NCBI GenBank assembly: GCA_016282685.1
Contig: JAEELM010000025.1
Span: forward strand, 114,542 to 178,541
Direction: 5' to 3'
Source: Elusimicrobiaceae bacterium
GTDB lineage: Bacteria > Elusimicrobiota > Elusimicrobia > Elusimicrobiales > Elusimicrobiaceae
DNA length: 64,000 nucleotides
Shown: in pieces, positions 1 to 8,075 of the stretch
How positions within the stretch are numbered: position 1 is the stretch's first letter
How the letters are laid out: each line of letters starts with the position of its first letter
Made by a program: the position numbers and the translations under genes
The notes under the pieces: generated by a model
Seen by the model: only the letters and a program-made list of their open reading frames with translations
Database searches by the model: none
What the model was told of the DNA's origin: nothing

Positions 1-1
1 C

Positions 2-106
2 AAAATGCCGGAAATGTATAAAGAGTTCCGCGCTATGCAAAAACAGGCACAAGAATTTAAAAATAAGTCATTTTTGCAAAAACTCAAAAAATTTGTAGGA
101 TTTTAA
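2..106 (+). CDS. C-terminal fragment of an upstream gene, probably LpxD
   Basis: An open frame enters from the left edge and stops with TAA one base before the lpxC start. The visible 34 residues contain MPEMYKEF followed by a Lys/Gln-rich helix. A C-terminal helix of this kind, resembling LPELYKR, is typical of LpxD, the N-acyltransferase of lipid A synthesis, and lpxD-lpxC-fabZ-lpxA is a common gene order. The identification rests on position and this short tail only. The gene is cut by the window edge. Confidence 0.5.
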   Translation, partial: KMPEMYKEFRAMQKQAQEFKNKSFLQKLKKFVGF

Positions 107-107
107 T

Positions 108-932
108 ATGAGAAAAACGTTAGCAAAAGAAACGGTGGTAAAGGGAATTGGCTTACACACGGGTGTTCCTTCCACGATGACGTTCAAACCCGCAAACAAC
201 GGAATTACTTTTTTACGTACTGATTTACCGAACGCAACCCCTATTGTGGCCCATGTTTCCAGCGTAGGGTCCACTTTGCGCGGTACCAACTTAAAAAATG
301 AAACAGCCGAAGTATGGACTGTAGAACACGTACTCTCTGCCCTTCATGCGGCAGCCATTACAGATGTGGCTATCGAAATGGACGGCCCCGAACCTCCCGT
401 TACTGACGGCGCCAGTGATGTCTATTTGGACACATTCTTAAAAGCGGGATTTCAAGAGTTGGAACAGGAACAACCTGTTTTAAATTTAAAACAAAAAATA
501 ACCTATTCATGCGGTCCCATTTCTTACAGTGCAGAACCCGCTGATACGTTAACCTTTACTTTTATTTACCGCCATAAAAATCCGTTGGTAGCTTATCAAG
601 AGTATACACTGGAATTTAACCTGGAAAATTACCGAAAGCAAATTGCTCGGGCACGTACTTTCGGTTTTGAAGAAGAATTAGAATTTTTGAAGGCACATGG
701 GCTTGCAAAAGGCGGCAATTTAGAAAATGCAGTTATTATTGGCAAGGACAAATTTATAAATGAGCTGCGTTTCCCGGAAGAACCGGTCCGTCATAAACTG
801 CTGGATTTAATCGGGGATATCAGCTTAACAGGCAAAAAGCTCCCCCCTCTTAAAATTATTTGCCAAGGCGGGGGCCATAAACACAACGTGCTTTTTGCTT
901 CTCTGCTCCTAGCCAATTCGGAGACGAAATGA
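108..932 (+). CDS. lpxC: UDP-3-O-acyl-N-acetylglucosamine deacetylase
   Basis: LpxC carries out the committed step of lipid A synthesis, a cytoplasmic zinc-dependent deacetylation. The 274-residue protein is a little shorter than the usual 300 or so. The zinc site is visible as His74 in VEHVLSALH and His229/Asp233 in RHKLLDLIGD. The general acid-base His257 sits in GGGHKHN, and the substrate-loop motif DGPEPPVTDGAS is at 92-103. The gene starts one base after the upstream stop and its last four bases overlap fabZ (ATGA), so it belongs to a translationally coupled lipid A operon. Both family halves are complete. Confidence 0.96.
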   Translation: MRKTLAKETVVKGIGLHTGVPSTMTFKPANNGITFLRTDLPNATPIVAHVSSVGSTLRGTNLKNETAEVWTVEHVLSALHAAAITDVAIEMDGPEPPVTDGASDVYLDTFLKAGFQELEQEQPVLNLKQKITYSCGPISYSAEPADTLTFTFIYRHKNPLVAYQEYTLEFNLENYRKQIARARTFGFEEELEFLKAHGLAKGGNLENAVIIGKDKFINELRFPEEPVRHKLLDLIGDISLTGKKLPPLKIICQGGGHKHNVLFASLLLANSETK

Positions 933-1414
933 AAGAAAAAAACAATTTAAAAGATTTTCTAACATTACCCGTAGTAACTTCTTACGGGACAGAAGAAATT
1001 AAAAGGAACATTCCTCACAGGGAGCCTTTTCTGTTGGTAGATGAGATACGTGTTTTGGAGGAAAATAAAAAATATGTAGGTGTTCATCATGTTCGGGAAG
1101 ATGAATATTATTTCAAAGGACATTTTCCCAATAGTCCGGTAATGCCAGGGGTGCTTGTAATAGAAAGCATGTCCCAAGCTTTTGGAGGGGCCGCTATGGC
1201 CGGTGTCAATAAAGGCGAAGGGATCCCTCTGTTTTTAAGTATCGAAGATGCAAAATTCCGAGGCATAGTTCGCCCAAACGACACCATTCTCATGCCGCTT
1301 GAGATAATTCGTTTGGGAAAAATTTCAAAAATCTATGCGGAGGCCTATGTAAACGGCAAACTGTGTGCTCAAGCTACACTCAATTTTATTCTAGGAGAAT
1401 CCATCCATGTCTAA
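929..1414 (+). CDS. fabZ: 3-hydroxyacyl-ACP dehydratase FabZ
   Basis: FabZ dehydrates (3R)-hydroxyacyl-ACP during fatty acid elongation and draws on the same hydroxyacyl-ACP pool that LpxA and LpxD use. The hot-dog fold motifs are present: NIPHREPFLLVDEI near residues 27-40, the catalytic histidine in KGHFPNSPVMPG (His65) and the catalytic glutamate in VIESMSQA (Glu79). At 161 residues it is slightly longer than typical FabZ (about 145) because of an N-terminal extension. It overlaps lpxC by 4 bp and lpxA by 8 bp. FabZ fused or adjacent to LpxC is well known in Bacteroidota; here it is a separate gene. Confidence 0.96.
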   Translation: MKEKNNLKDFLTLPVVTSYGTEEIKRNIPHREPFLLVDEIRVLEENKKYVGVHHVREDEYYFKGHFPNSPVMPGVLVIESMSQAFGGAAMAGVNKGEGIPLFLSIEDAKFRGIVRPNDTILMPLEIIRLGKISKIYAEAYVNGKLCAQATLNFILGESIHV

Positions 1415-2207
1415 CATCCATTCCACCGCTGTCATTGATCCATCGGCTAAAATTGACCCTTCCACCGTTGTAGGCCCATTTACCGTTATTGGTGCAGATG
1501 TACAAATCGGAAAAAATAATCATATCGGCCCCCATTGTGTAATCGAAAACACCACCATGGGAGACAATAACGAATTAATCGCCAGTTGTTTTATTGGTGT
1601 AAAACCGCAAGATTTATCATATAAAGATGAACACACCCGCGTAGTTATTGGCAACGGAAACAAAATCCGCGAATGCGTTACCATTCACCGCTCTACTTTT
1701 GTAGATAAACCCACCACGTTGGGTAATAATTGCTTGCTAATGGCGAACGCTCACTTAGCACATGATGTACAGTTGGGGAATAATATCATTGTAGCCAATT
1801 GCACGGGTATTGCCGGGCATGTAATTGTAGAAGACAGAGTGGTTATCTCCGGCCTGGTAGGGGTGCACCAATTTGCCCGTATCGGCACAATGGCTATGGT
1901 ATCCGGCGGCAGCATGGTTCCGTTAGATATTCCGCCTTATTGTATCGCTCAGGGAGATCGCGCTAAAACAGTGGGTATTAACATTATTGGTATGCGACGG
2001 GCCGGCTTAGACCGAACCGTCATCAGTGATGTACGGCGTGCCTATAAAATTCTTTTTCGCAGCGACAAACGCATAGAAGAAGCCTGTGCAGAATTAGAAG
2101 CCGGTAACCCTTGCGCAGAAGTAAAACATATGATTGATTTTTGCCGTGCTTCTCAACGCGGATTAACTCCTGCCAAACGTAAAATGAGTGAAAATGATGA
2201 ACAATAA
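1407..2207 (+). CDS. lpxA: UDP-N-acetylglucosamine O-acyltransferase
   Basis: LpxA adds a 3-hydroxyacyl chain to UDP-GlcNAc, the first step of lipid A synthesis. The N-terminal two thirds is a left-handed beta helix of hexapeptide repeats (for example VIDPSAKIDPSTVVGPFTVI). Catalytic His is expected in the NAHLAHDV segment. The VGINIIGMRRAGL segment leads into the helical C-terminal domain typical of LpxA rather than LpxD. Its 266 residues match the family. It overlaps fabZ by 8 bp and its 3' end overlaps the start of lpxI. Confidence 0.96.
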   Translation: MSNIHSTAVIDPSAKIDPSTVVGPFTVIGADVQIGKNNHIGPHCVIENTTMGDNNELIASCFIGVKPQDLSYKDEHTRVVIGNGNKIRECVTIHRSTFVDKPTTLGNNCLLMANAHLAHDVQLGNNIIVANCTGIAGHVIVEDRVVISGLVGVHQFARIGTMAMVSGGSMVPLDIPPYCIAQGDRAKTVGINIIGMRRAGLDRTVISDVRRAYKILFRSDKRIEEACAELEAGNPCAEVKHMIDFCRASQRGLTPAKRKMSENDEQ

Positions 2208-3021
2208 ATTAGGACTTATTGCCGGCGAAGGTAAAATGCCTCTTGCCATTGCTCAAAAAGCCAAGGAACAAAATTATGAAGTATTTGTTTTAGGCATTAA
2301 AGGCAATGCCCGAGAAGAAGATTATAAAAATTGCGCTACTCGTTTCAAATACATTCGCTTGGGCCAATTGGGGGCAGGCATTGAATTTTTTAAATCGTGT
2401 GGAGTAACGCGTTTTGTAATGGCAGGCCGCGTGCAACATGTTTCCGTGTTTACTAACATGATGCCGGATGTAAGAGGAGCAAAATTTTTGGCTTCTTTAA
2501 AAAGCATGCAAACCAAATATCTCCTTTCACGCTTGATAGAAGAAGTACAAAAAGAAGGACTTACGTGCGATAATTCAGCTTTATTTTTGGAAGATTTCTT
2601 TCCCCAAAAAGGAGTTCTCTCCCAACGCCACCCTACGCAGCAAGAACAACTAACCATTGACTATGGCTACCATATTGCCAAAGAAATAGCACGCATGGAT
2701 ATTGGCCTGACCTGCGTGGTAAGCCGACAAACAGTTATTGCCGTGGAAGGTATGGAAGGAACGGACCGTTGTATTTTGCGGGCAGGTGAGCTTTATAAAA
2801 CGAATGAAGACAAAAATGCTCCGGCCGCTGTTGTAAAAGTAGCACGCCCTAATCAAGATAACCGCTACGATTTGCCCGTTATAGGAACCGGAACGTTGCG
2901 GACCATGCACAAAGCCGGTTTCGGTGTATTGGCTTTTGAAGCCGAGAAAACGCTGGTCATGGAATTAGACGAAGTAGTCGCCCTGGCAAACAAATACCAA
3001 ATGTGTTTGATAGCTATCTAA
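2194..3021 (+). CDS. lpxI: UDP-2,3-diacylglucosamine pyrophosphatase LpxI
   Basis: This is a DUF1009/LpxI family protein, the alternative to LpxH that hydrolyses UDP-2,3-diacylglucosamine to lipid X and UMP. The family start LGLIAGEGKMPLAIA is present. So are the central FVMAGRVQHVSVF segment, RIL/CILRAGEL, and a C-terminal segment VIGTGTLRTMHKAGFGVLAFEA that carries the conserved late residues. An in-frame GTG at 2188 is possible; the ATG at 2194 or 2197 fits the family start better. It overlaps lpxA in another frame and ends the lipid A operon just before a terminator. No LpxH is seen in the window. Confidence 0.92.
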   Translation: MMNNKLGLIAGEGKMPLAIAQKAKEQNYEVFVLGIKGNAREEDYKNCATRFKYIRLGQLGAGIEFFKSCGVTRFVMAGRVQHVSVFTNMMPDVRGAKFLASLKSMQTKYLLSRLIEEVQKEGLTCDNSALFLEDFFPQKGVLSQRHPTQQEQLTIDYGYHIAKEIARMDIGLTCVVSRQTVIAVEGMEGTDRCILRAGELYKTNEDKNAPAAVVKVARPNQDNRYDLPVIGTGTLRTMHKAGFGVLAFEAEKTLVMELDEVVALANKYQMCLIAI

Positions 3022-3046
3022 AAAATTAACCAAAAATGCTTTGTTT

Positions 3047-3078
3047 CCCAGCCGTTAAGGCTGGGTTTTGTTTTATTT
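3047..3078 (+). terminator. Rho-independent terminator after lpxI
   Basis: The stem CCCAGCC (3047-3053) pairs with GGCTGGG (3059-3065) across a five-base loop and is followed by a T-rich tract. It closes the lipid A operon. Confidence 0.9.
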
Positions 3079-3127
3079 TAGCTTCTCTAAAAAGTTCTAC
3101 TCCTTTTTTACAATATTGCTTTTCATT

Positions 3128-3177
3128 TTGCTTTCTTTATGATAACATTATAGTAGGAAGTTTCCCGTAGTACGGGA
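3128..3177 (+). promoter_or_regulatory. Candidate promoter and palindrome ahead of tpiA
   Basis: TTGCTT (3128-3133) and TATAGT (3149-3154) make a possible sigma70-type promoter with a short 15-base spacer. Immediately downstream, TCCCGTA (3163-3169), one G, then TACGGGA (3171-3177) form a perfect 7-bp inverted repeat around a single centre base. The single-base centre argues against an RNA hairpin and for a dimeric protein operator near the transcription start. The promoter elements are only moderately convincing. Confidence 0.4.
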
Positions 3178-3212
3178 CGCGCCATCACTTTATATATATA
3201 AGGGGATTTATT

Positions 3213-3971
3213 ATGACAAGCAGAACACCTATCATTGCCGGAAATTGGAAAATGCATAACACAATTGCACAAGCGGCCGAATTGGTAACCGCTTTAGCAA
3301 AAGTAGAAAATAAAAATAACGCAGAAATTATTGTCGCTCCGTCGTATCCTTCGCTCAATATTGCTACCCGTTTACTCAAAGATACACCTATCCAAGTAGC
3401 CGCTCAAGACGTTCACTGGGAAGACAAAGGGGCCTTTACTAGCGCTGTCTCTGCAGGGCAAGCCAAAGATGCCGGAGCTACGTTGACTTTAATCGGCCAC
3501 AGTGAACGCCGCAGCGTATTTGGGGATACAGACGAAATCTTAAACAAAAAAGTAGCTGCCGCATTACGCCACGGCTTGAAAGTCATTTTCTGCGTCGGGG
3601 AAACATTGCAAGAACGCGAAGCCAATAAAACATTAGAAGTAGTGGAAGGCCAACTTAAAAACGGTTTGGCAGGTTTTACCGCCGAGCAATTAAACGGCAT
3701 TATCATTGCTTATGAACCGGTTTGGGCCATTGGAACAGGTAAAACTGCTACACCGGATCAAGCCCAAGAAGTACATGCAGCCATTCGATCATACTTAACA
3801 AAAACCTATGGGGCTGCTTTTGGGGCTGCTACCCGCATTCTTTACGGTGGTAGCGTAAAAGACACCAACGTCGATGAAATTATGGCAAAAGAAGATGTAG
3901 ACGGTGCCTTGGTTGGCGGCCAATCTTTGATTGCGGAAAAGTTCGCCCGAATCATTAATTTTAATAAATAG
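3213..3971 (+). CDS. tpiA: Triose-phosphate isomerase
   Basis: TpiA interconverts dihydroxyacetone phosphate and glyceraldehyde 3-phosphate in glycolysis. The 252 residues are full length. Visible active-site elements are Asn11 and Lys13 in GNWKM, His96 in GHSERR, Glu168 in [11 protein letters not shown] (start of the mobile loop) and the phosphate-binding YGGSV near residue 213. It is the first gene after the lpxI terminator and apparently opens a long plus-strand transcription unit. deoC follows after 8 bp, and both enzymes handle glyceraldehyde 3-phosphate. Confidence 0.98.
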   Translation: MTSRTPIIAGNWKMHNTIAQAAELVTALAKVENKNNAEIIVAPSYPSLNIATRLLKDTPIQVAAQDVHWEDKGAFTSAVSAGQAKDAGATLTLIGHSERRSVFGDTDEILNKKVAAALRHGLKVIFCVGETLQEREANKTLEVVEGQLKNGLAGFTAEQLNGIIIAYEPVWAIGTGKTATPDQAQEVHAAIRSYLTKTYGAAFGAATRILYGGSVKDTNVDEIMAKEDVDGALVGGQSLIAEKFARIINFNK

Positions 3972-3979
3972 GAGCTTTT

Positions 3980-4621
3980 ATGGAACGCGCCAAATTGATT
4001 GACCATACTTTATTGAAACCCATTGCTACAAAAAGTGATATAGCTCATTTGTGCCAAGAGGCACGTACGCATCATTTTTGCAGCGTATGTGTCAATCCGT
4101 TTTGGGTATCTTTTGCCAAAGAACAATTGGCGGGTTCGGATGTAAAAGTTTGCACAGTAATTGGTTTTCCCCTCGGGGCCAACACTACTGCGGTAAAGGT
4201 TTTTGAAACAGAAAACGCTATTAAAAACGGAGCCGACGAAATTGACATGGTTATCAATAACGGGGCTTTGAAAGCTCAGGATTACCAAACTGTGTTAGAA
4301 GATATCCGCTCCGTACGCCAAGCCTGCCTGGGACATGTGCTAAAAGTGATTATTGAAACTTCGCAATTGTCTAACGAAGAAAAAGTAAAAGCCTGTGAAC
4401 TTTCTGCTCAGGCAGATGCTGATTTTGTAAAAACATCTACGGGATTTATCGGAACAGGAGCCACGGCAGAAGATGTTGCTTTGATGCGCAAATCTATTCC
4501 TATTCACATGGAAGTAAAAGCCTCAGGAGGGGTGCGCACTCGGGAAGACTTTGATAAAATGGTTGCAGCAGGAGCCACCCGTATCGGGGCTAGCAGCGGG
4601 GTTAAGATTGTAGAAGGGTAA
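3980..4621 (+). CDS. deoC: Deoxyribose-phosphate aldolase
   Basis: DeoC cleaves 2-deoxyribose 5-phosphate to glyceraldehyde 3-phosphate and acetaldehyde, recovering carbon from DNA nucleosides. The class I aldolase residues are visible: Asp89 in DEIDMVINN, the Schiff-base Lys151 in FVKTSTGF and the proton-relay Lys180 in [10 protein letters not shown]. The 213 residues match the short bacterial form. It lies 8 bp after tpiA, whose substrate it supplies, and 8 bp before the DnaA-like gene. Confidence 0.97.
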   Translation: MERAKLIDHTLLKPIATKSDIAHLCQEARTHHFCSVCVNPFWVSFAKEQLAGSDVKVCTVIGFPLGANTTAVKVFETENAIKNGADEIDMVINNGALKAQDYQTVLEDIRSVRQACLGHVLKVIIETSQLSNEEKVKACELSAQADADFVKTSTGFIGTGATAEDVALMRKSIPIHMEVKASGGVRTREDFDKMVAAGATRIGASSGVKIVEG

Positions 4622-4629
4622 GTTGCTTA

Positions 4630-7623
4630 ATGATTACAAATTGGGACCTAGTCTCACACATGGATGAAGAAACGGGAAACATGGTGTTTTCCCTAGTTAT
4701 AGACGGTACCGAGAATGATGCCCGTTTAATTGCTAAAAAATTAAAGGGCTTTGCTAAAGAACCGGGACCGGCAGATCCTCCTTTTGTCTATGCGTTTGCA
4801 TTACCTGATAACTTGGATGAAAGCATCCAAGAAAAGATTCGTACCGCTACTCGCGAAGGTGTAGATGCCGCCAACAAAGTAAGCCAGTTTGTACCGGGTG
4901 GAGTATTGGGAGACCCTTTATTTAACTCTGATCCTTCCGATGCCGGCAATATGGAAACTTTCCTTGCCAATGCTGCGCTCCCCTTTAACCAATCGGCCGG
5001 TGGCTTGCAATCTATCAATTTGGATGAAGGAGAAGGACTATCCTTAAAAACCGATCCGAAAAAGGACCCTCCGAAAGAGGAAGAAAAAAAAGATGCTGTC
5101 TCGTTACCAGAAATGGTTTTGCCTGCGCATGATCCTGTAGCACCCACTTTCACTTCTTACATCCCAGCAACAGAGATCATTGATGAACATCAACGCACAA
5201 GAACGATAGACGATTTGCCAGAAATGGTTTTACCTGCGCATCAAGAAGGAGAAAAGACATTTACTTCTTTCATTCCGGCTACCCAAGTGGGAGATACTTT
5301 CGGTGCTGATTTGCCGAAGGAAAAAGAGGCTGAAGAGAAAGAGGAAGAAGCTGTTTTAGACGAAAATAAAATTGCCCCTACTTCTGCGGAAGAAGTGTTT
5401 GCCGATCCGTATGACAAGTCAGTCTCTTCCCCGAAAAGCGAATCTTCCGCCAACAAAAATACGCAAAATGCCGCAACCTCGCCTTCCCAATCATCTGAAG
5501 CGGCCGAAGTAGCCATGCCACTAGATGACAAAGATATGTTGATTAAAGACATGGAGGGAACTGTCTTAAATCACATGCCTATTGAAGATATTTTTGCGGC
5601 AGAAACCAAGTATGATATGTTCGTAGATGTGGAAGACAAAGAAAAATCGAAAGAAACGCAGCAACAACGAGAAGATAAATTACAGCAAGCTACCGTTGAA
5701 TCTACCAAAAGTGGTTGGGAAACCTCCATTTTTACCAAAAATTTAAAAGAACAAACCGATTTTATTGATATAAATGAAGTAAAAACCCCTGCTACCGCGC
5801 AAGAGGAGCAGGTTTCTCCTTCCGCCGATAATACTTCGCAGAAGAAGAACGATACAGTTGCGGATGCGCAACCCCAATCAGCTGACGTTTCCGTTGAAAG
5901 CGCCCTTAAACAAGAAGAGAAAGACCCTGCTTTACACACGGTCCGGTCTTCTACGCCTATCAGTGAAGATTTGCCAGCTATTACATTGCGGATGACTCCG
6001 TATCAAAATGATTTAAAGGAACCGCAGCCTACAGAGGAAACTCCTGCTCAAGACACAAAAGAAGTTGCCCCTGTTGCAGAGGAAAGAAAAACGGACGTTT
6101 CTTCCCCTGAAAAACCGAAGGAAACTCCTAAAAAGGGTCCTTCTGCCAAAGCTGCACCTAAGTTACGAAGGAAAGAATCTATGGACGAAAATACACAAAA
6201 AACTTTTTTTAGAATCAAACTGAAGAAACCTTCAGCCAAATCCCCGGTTCCGCCCAGCGCGCCGAAACCGGCTGCACCTAATTCCAGCAACACCATACCG
6301 CCAAAACCTATAGTTCCGCCGGTAAAAGCACCTGTTACCTCTCAGGCGAACAAATCCAGCAAAGCAGGGGAAAAAACAAAAACCATAGATCACTCTATTC
6401 AAGTCTCTCTTTCGGAACTCAAGAAACACAATTGGCCATTAGAGGTGCCTTTGGTTCCCACGTATACGCTCAGCAATATGGTAATGTCCGTAAACCGTTT
6501 TGCCCATGCCACAGCTATTTCTGTAATTGAATCTCCCGGCAAATTGTATAACCCTCTGGTTTTGCATGGCGCCACCGGCACAGGCAAAAGCCATTTTCTC
6601 AACGCCATGGCGTATGCTTTTAGCCAAAAATTCGGGCAAGCCAACATCTTTATGACTAACGGGGTACGTTTGTCACGAGGAATTCAACGCTATATTACCG
6701 AAGGAAATATTGAGAAATTCGATCAATTTATGTCCACGGTTAAAGTGTTGCTAATCGACGATATTCACTTGTTAGCCATCAACGAACAGAACCGTGCTTA
6801 TATTTCCAAATTATTAAACACATTCCTCAAAGAACAAAAACAAATCGTTATTACTTCCAAATATCCACCGGAAAGTTTGGAAAAATTGGAAGAACTAATT
6901 AAATTCCGATTGGATTCCGGTTGGATTAGTGAATTAAAATCTCCTACGGGACAAGTCCAATTTAAAATTGCGAAGAAAATGTTAGTGGACAATCACGTGG
7001 ATTTGACGGACAATCAAATAACAGAATTTTTCAGCGCAGATAATATGACGTTGGGAACCGTACAACGCAGTGTCCGACGCATGAAAGTGCTGGAAAATTT
7101 GCTTCCTCAGAGCCTTAGCCCGCAACAACGCTCGGCCGCTGCCATTTTGGAACGTTTATTGGCACCACAAGGGGAAGATGAAAGAAGCCGAATATTGACA
7201 ACGGACCCAGAAGAAATAAGCGCCATTACCCCTATCGGAAATGGCGAATGGGGCCGTATCGGATTCTTCTACCCGGCCAATTGCTCCGATAAGATGAATT
7301 GGATGGTTTATTCCCTGCAAGAACGTGCCCGAGAACTGGGAATTGAAGGAGGCCCGGAAATTGTTGTCCGTTCTTCTTACGCAACGGAAAATATTATTTC
7401 CTCTGCGTTTAAAATTGCCAACCTTTGCGATAACAAGAAACTCAAAGGAGCGGTTATTTTGGGGCCTAGCCACCAAGAATGTGACCTCTCTATAAGAGAG
7501 AACTTCTATGATATTTTGACTCACATGTTAGAAGTTATGCTTATCCGCTGCGGTATTATCAATTTTGAAAGTCTCCGACAGCCTAGCATGTACGTGAAAG
7601 TTTTGGCAGAACTGTTGAGGTAA
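4630..7623 (+). CDS. DnaA-like AAA+ fusion protein with a novel C-terminal domain
   Basis: This 997-residue protein has four parts. Residues 1-95 form a small folded-looking domain of unknown family. Residues 100-600 are acidic, Pro/Lys/Glu-rich and probably disordered, and include two copies of a motif LPEMVLPAH..(T)FTS(Y/F)IPAT near 158 and 195. Residues about 605-830 are clearly DnaA-like AAA+: YTLSNMVMSVNRFAHA, Walker A GATGTGKS (647-654), Walker B VLLIDDIH (706-713) and a sensor-like QIVITSKYPP. The DnaA domain IV helix-turn-helix is absent. In its place, residues about 845-997 form an unrecognised alpha/beta-looking domain (IGFFYPANCSDK, AVILGPSHQECD). It is not the canonical replication initiator. 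It lies between deoC and two lipoprotein genes, 8 and 2 bp away. Confidence 0.85.
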   Translation: MITNWDLVSHMDEETGNMVFSLVIDGTENDARLIAKKLKGFAKEPGPADPPFVYAFALPDNLDESIQEKIRTATREGVDAANKVSQFVPGGVLGDPLFNSDPSDAGNMETFLANAALPFNQSAGGLQSINLDEGEGLSLKTDPKKDPPKEEEKKDAVSLPEMVLPAHDPVAPTFTSYIPATEIIDEHQRTRTIDDLPEMVLPAHQEGEKTFTSFIPATQVGDTFGADLPKEKEAEEKEEEAVLDENKIAPTSAEEVFADPYDKSVSSPKSESSANKNTQNAATSPSQSSEAAEVAMPLDDKDMLIKDMEGTVLNHMPIEDIFAAETKYDMFVDVEDKEKSKETQQQREDKLQQATVESTKSGWETSIFTKNLKEQTDFIDINEVKTPATAQEEQVSPSADNTSQKKNDTVADAQPQSADVSVESALKQEEKDPALHTVRSSTPISEDLPAITLRMTPYQNDLKEPQPTEETPAQDTKEVAPVAEERKTDVSSPEKPKETPKKGPSAKAAPKLRRKESMDENTQKTFFRIKLKKPSAKSPVPPSAPKPAAPNSSNTIPPKPIVPPVKAPVTSQANKSSKAGEKTKTIDHSIQVSLSELKKHNWPLEVPLVPTYTLSNMVMSVNRFAHATAISVIESPGKLYNPLVLHGATGTGKSHFLNAMAYAFSQKFGQANIFMTNGVRLSRGIQRYITEGNIEKFDQFMSTVKVLLIDDIHLLAINEQNRAYISKLLNTFLKEQKQIVITSKYPPESLEKLEELIKFRLDSGWISELKSPTGQVQFKIAKKMLVDNHVDLTDNQITEFFSADNMTLGTVQRSVRRMKVLENLLPQSLSPQQRSAAAILERLLAPQGEDERSRILTTDPEEISAITPIGNGEWGRIGFFYPANCSDKMNWMVYSLQERARELGIEGGPEIVVRSSYATENIISSAFKIANLCDNKKLKGAVILGPSHQECDLSIRENFYDILTHMLEVMLIRCGIINFESLRQPSMYVKVLAELLR

Positions 7624-7625
7624 AC

Positions 7626-8075
7626 ATGAAAAAACTGTTTCCGTTGTTAGTAGCCATTTTAGCCTTAGGGGCTTGCTCCCACTCGTTAAAAAGCGCCGTA
7701 AAGGAAGGGGCCTTAGCTCCGGCTTTTAATGACACACTGCTTACCGGAGACTATCTATGGGTACGTGGATTTGGAGCAGCCAATCCCAACCATACTTCCG
7801 ATTCTCAACGAAGAATTATGAGCCGTGAAGCTGCTATTGCCCATGCTTATCAACGAGCCAGCGAAGTGTTGTACGGCGCTCAAGTAGAAGCCAATGTACA
7901 AGTAGTGGATGCTGTTTCTTATGACAGCTCCATTGACTCTTCCACCCAAGGGACCATTCAAAACATGGAACTTGTATCTACCGAATATCTGGAAGACGGC
8001 GGATGTAGCGTTATTATGCGTCTAAACCGTTCTTACTTGAAAAAAGCAGGCATTGATCCGGAGATGAAAAAATGA
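7626..8075 (+). CDS. LPP20-like lipoprotein
   Basis: The 149-residue precursor starts with a lipoprotein signal peptide ending in the lipobox LGAC (Cys17). The mature part WVRGFGAANP...SREAAIAHAYQRASEVLYG resembles LPP20-family lipoproteins, whose function is poorly known but which are surface or envelope associated. It begins 2 bp after the DnaA-like gene and overlaps the next lipoprotein gene by 4 bp, so the two lipoproteins are translationally coupled. The family call rests on the motif pattern and is moderate. Confidence 0.75.
   Translation: MKKLFPLLVAILALGACSHSLKSAVKEGALAPAFNDTLLTGDYLWVRGFGAANPNHTSDSQRRIMSREAAIAHAYQRASEVLYGAQVEANVQVVDAVSYDSSIDSSTQGTIQNMELVSTEYLEDGGCSVIMRLNRSYLKKAGIDPEMKK

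Noticed and set aside
4788..6647. Long antisense frames within the disordered part of the DnaA-like gene
   Set aside because: Low-complexity Glu/Lys/Pro codons leave the opposite strand open; these frames lack RBS and family features.
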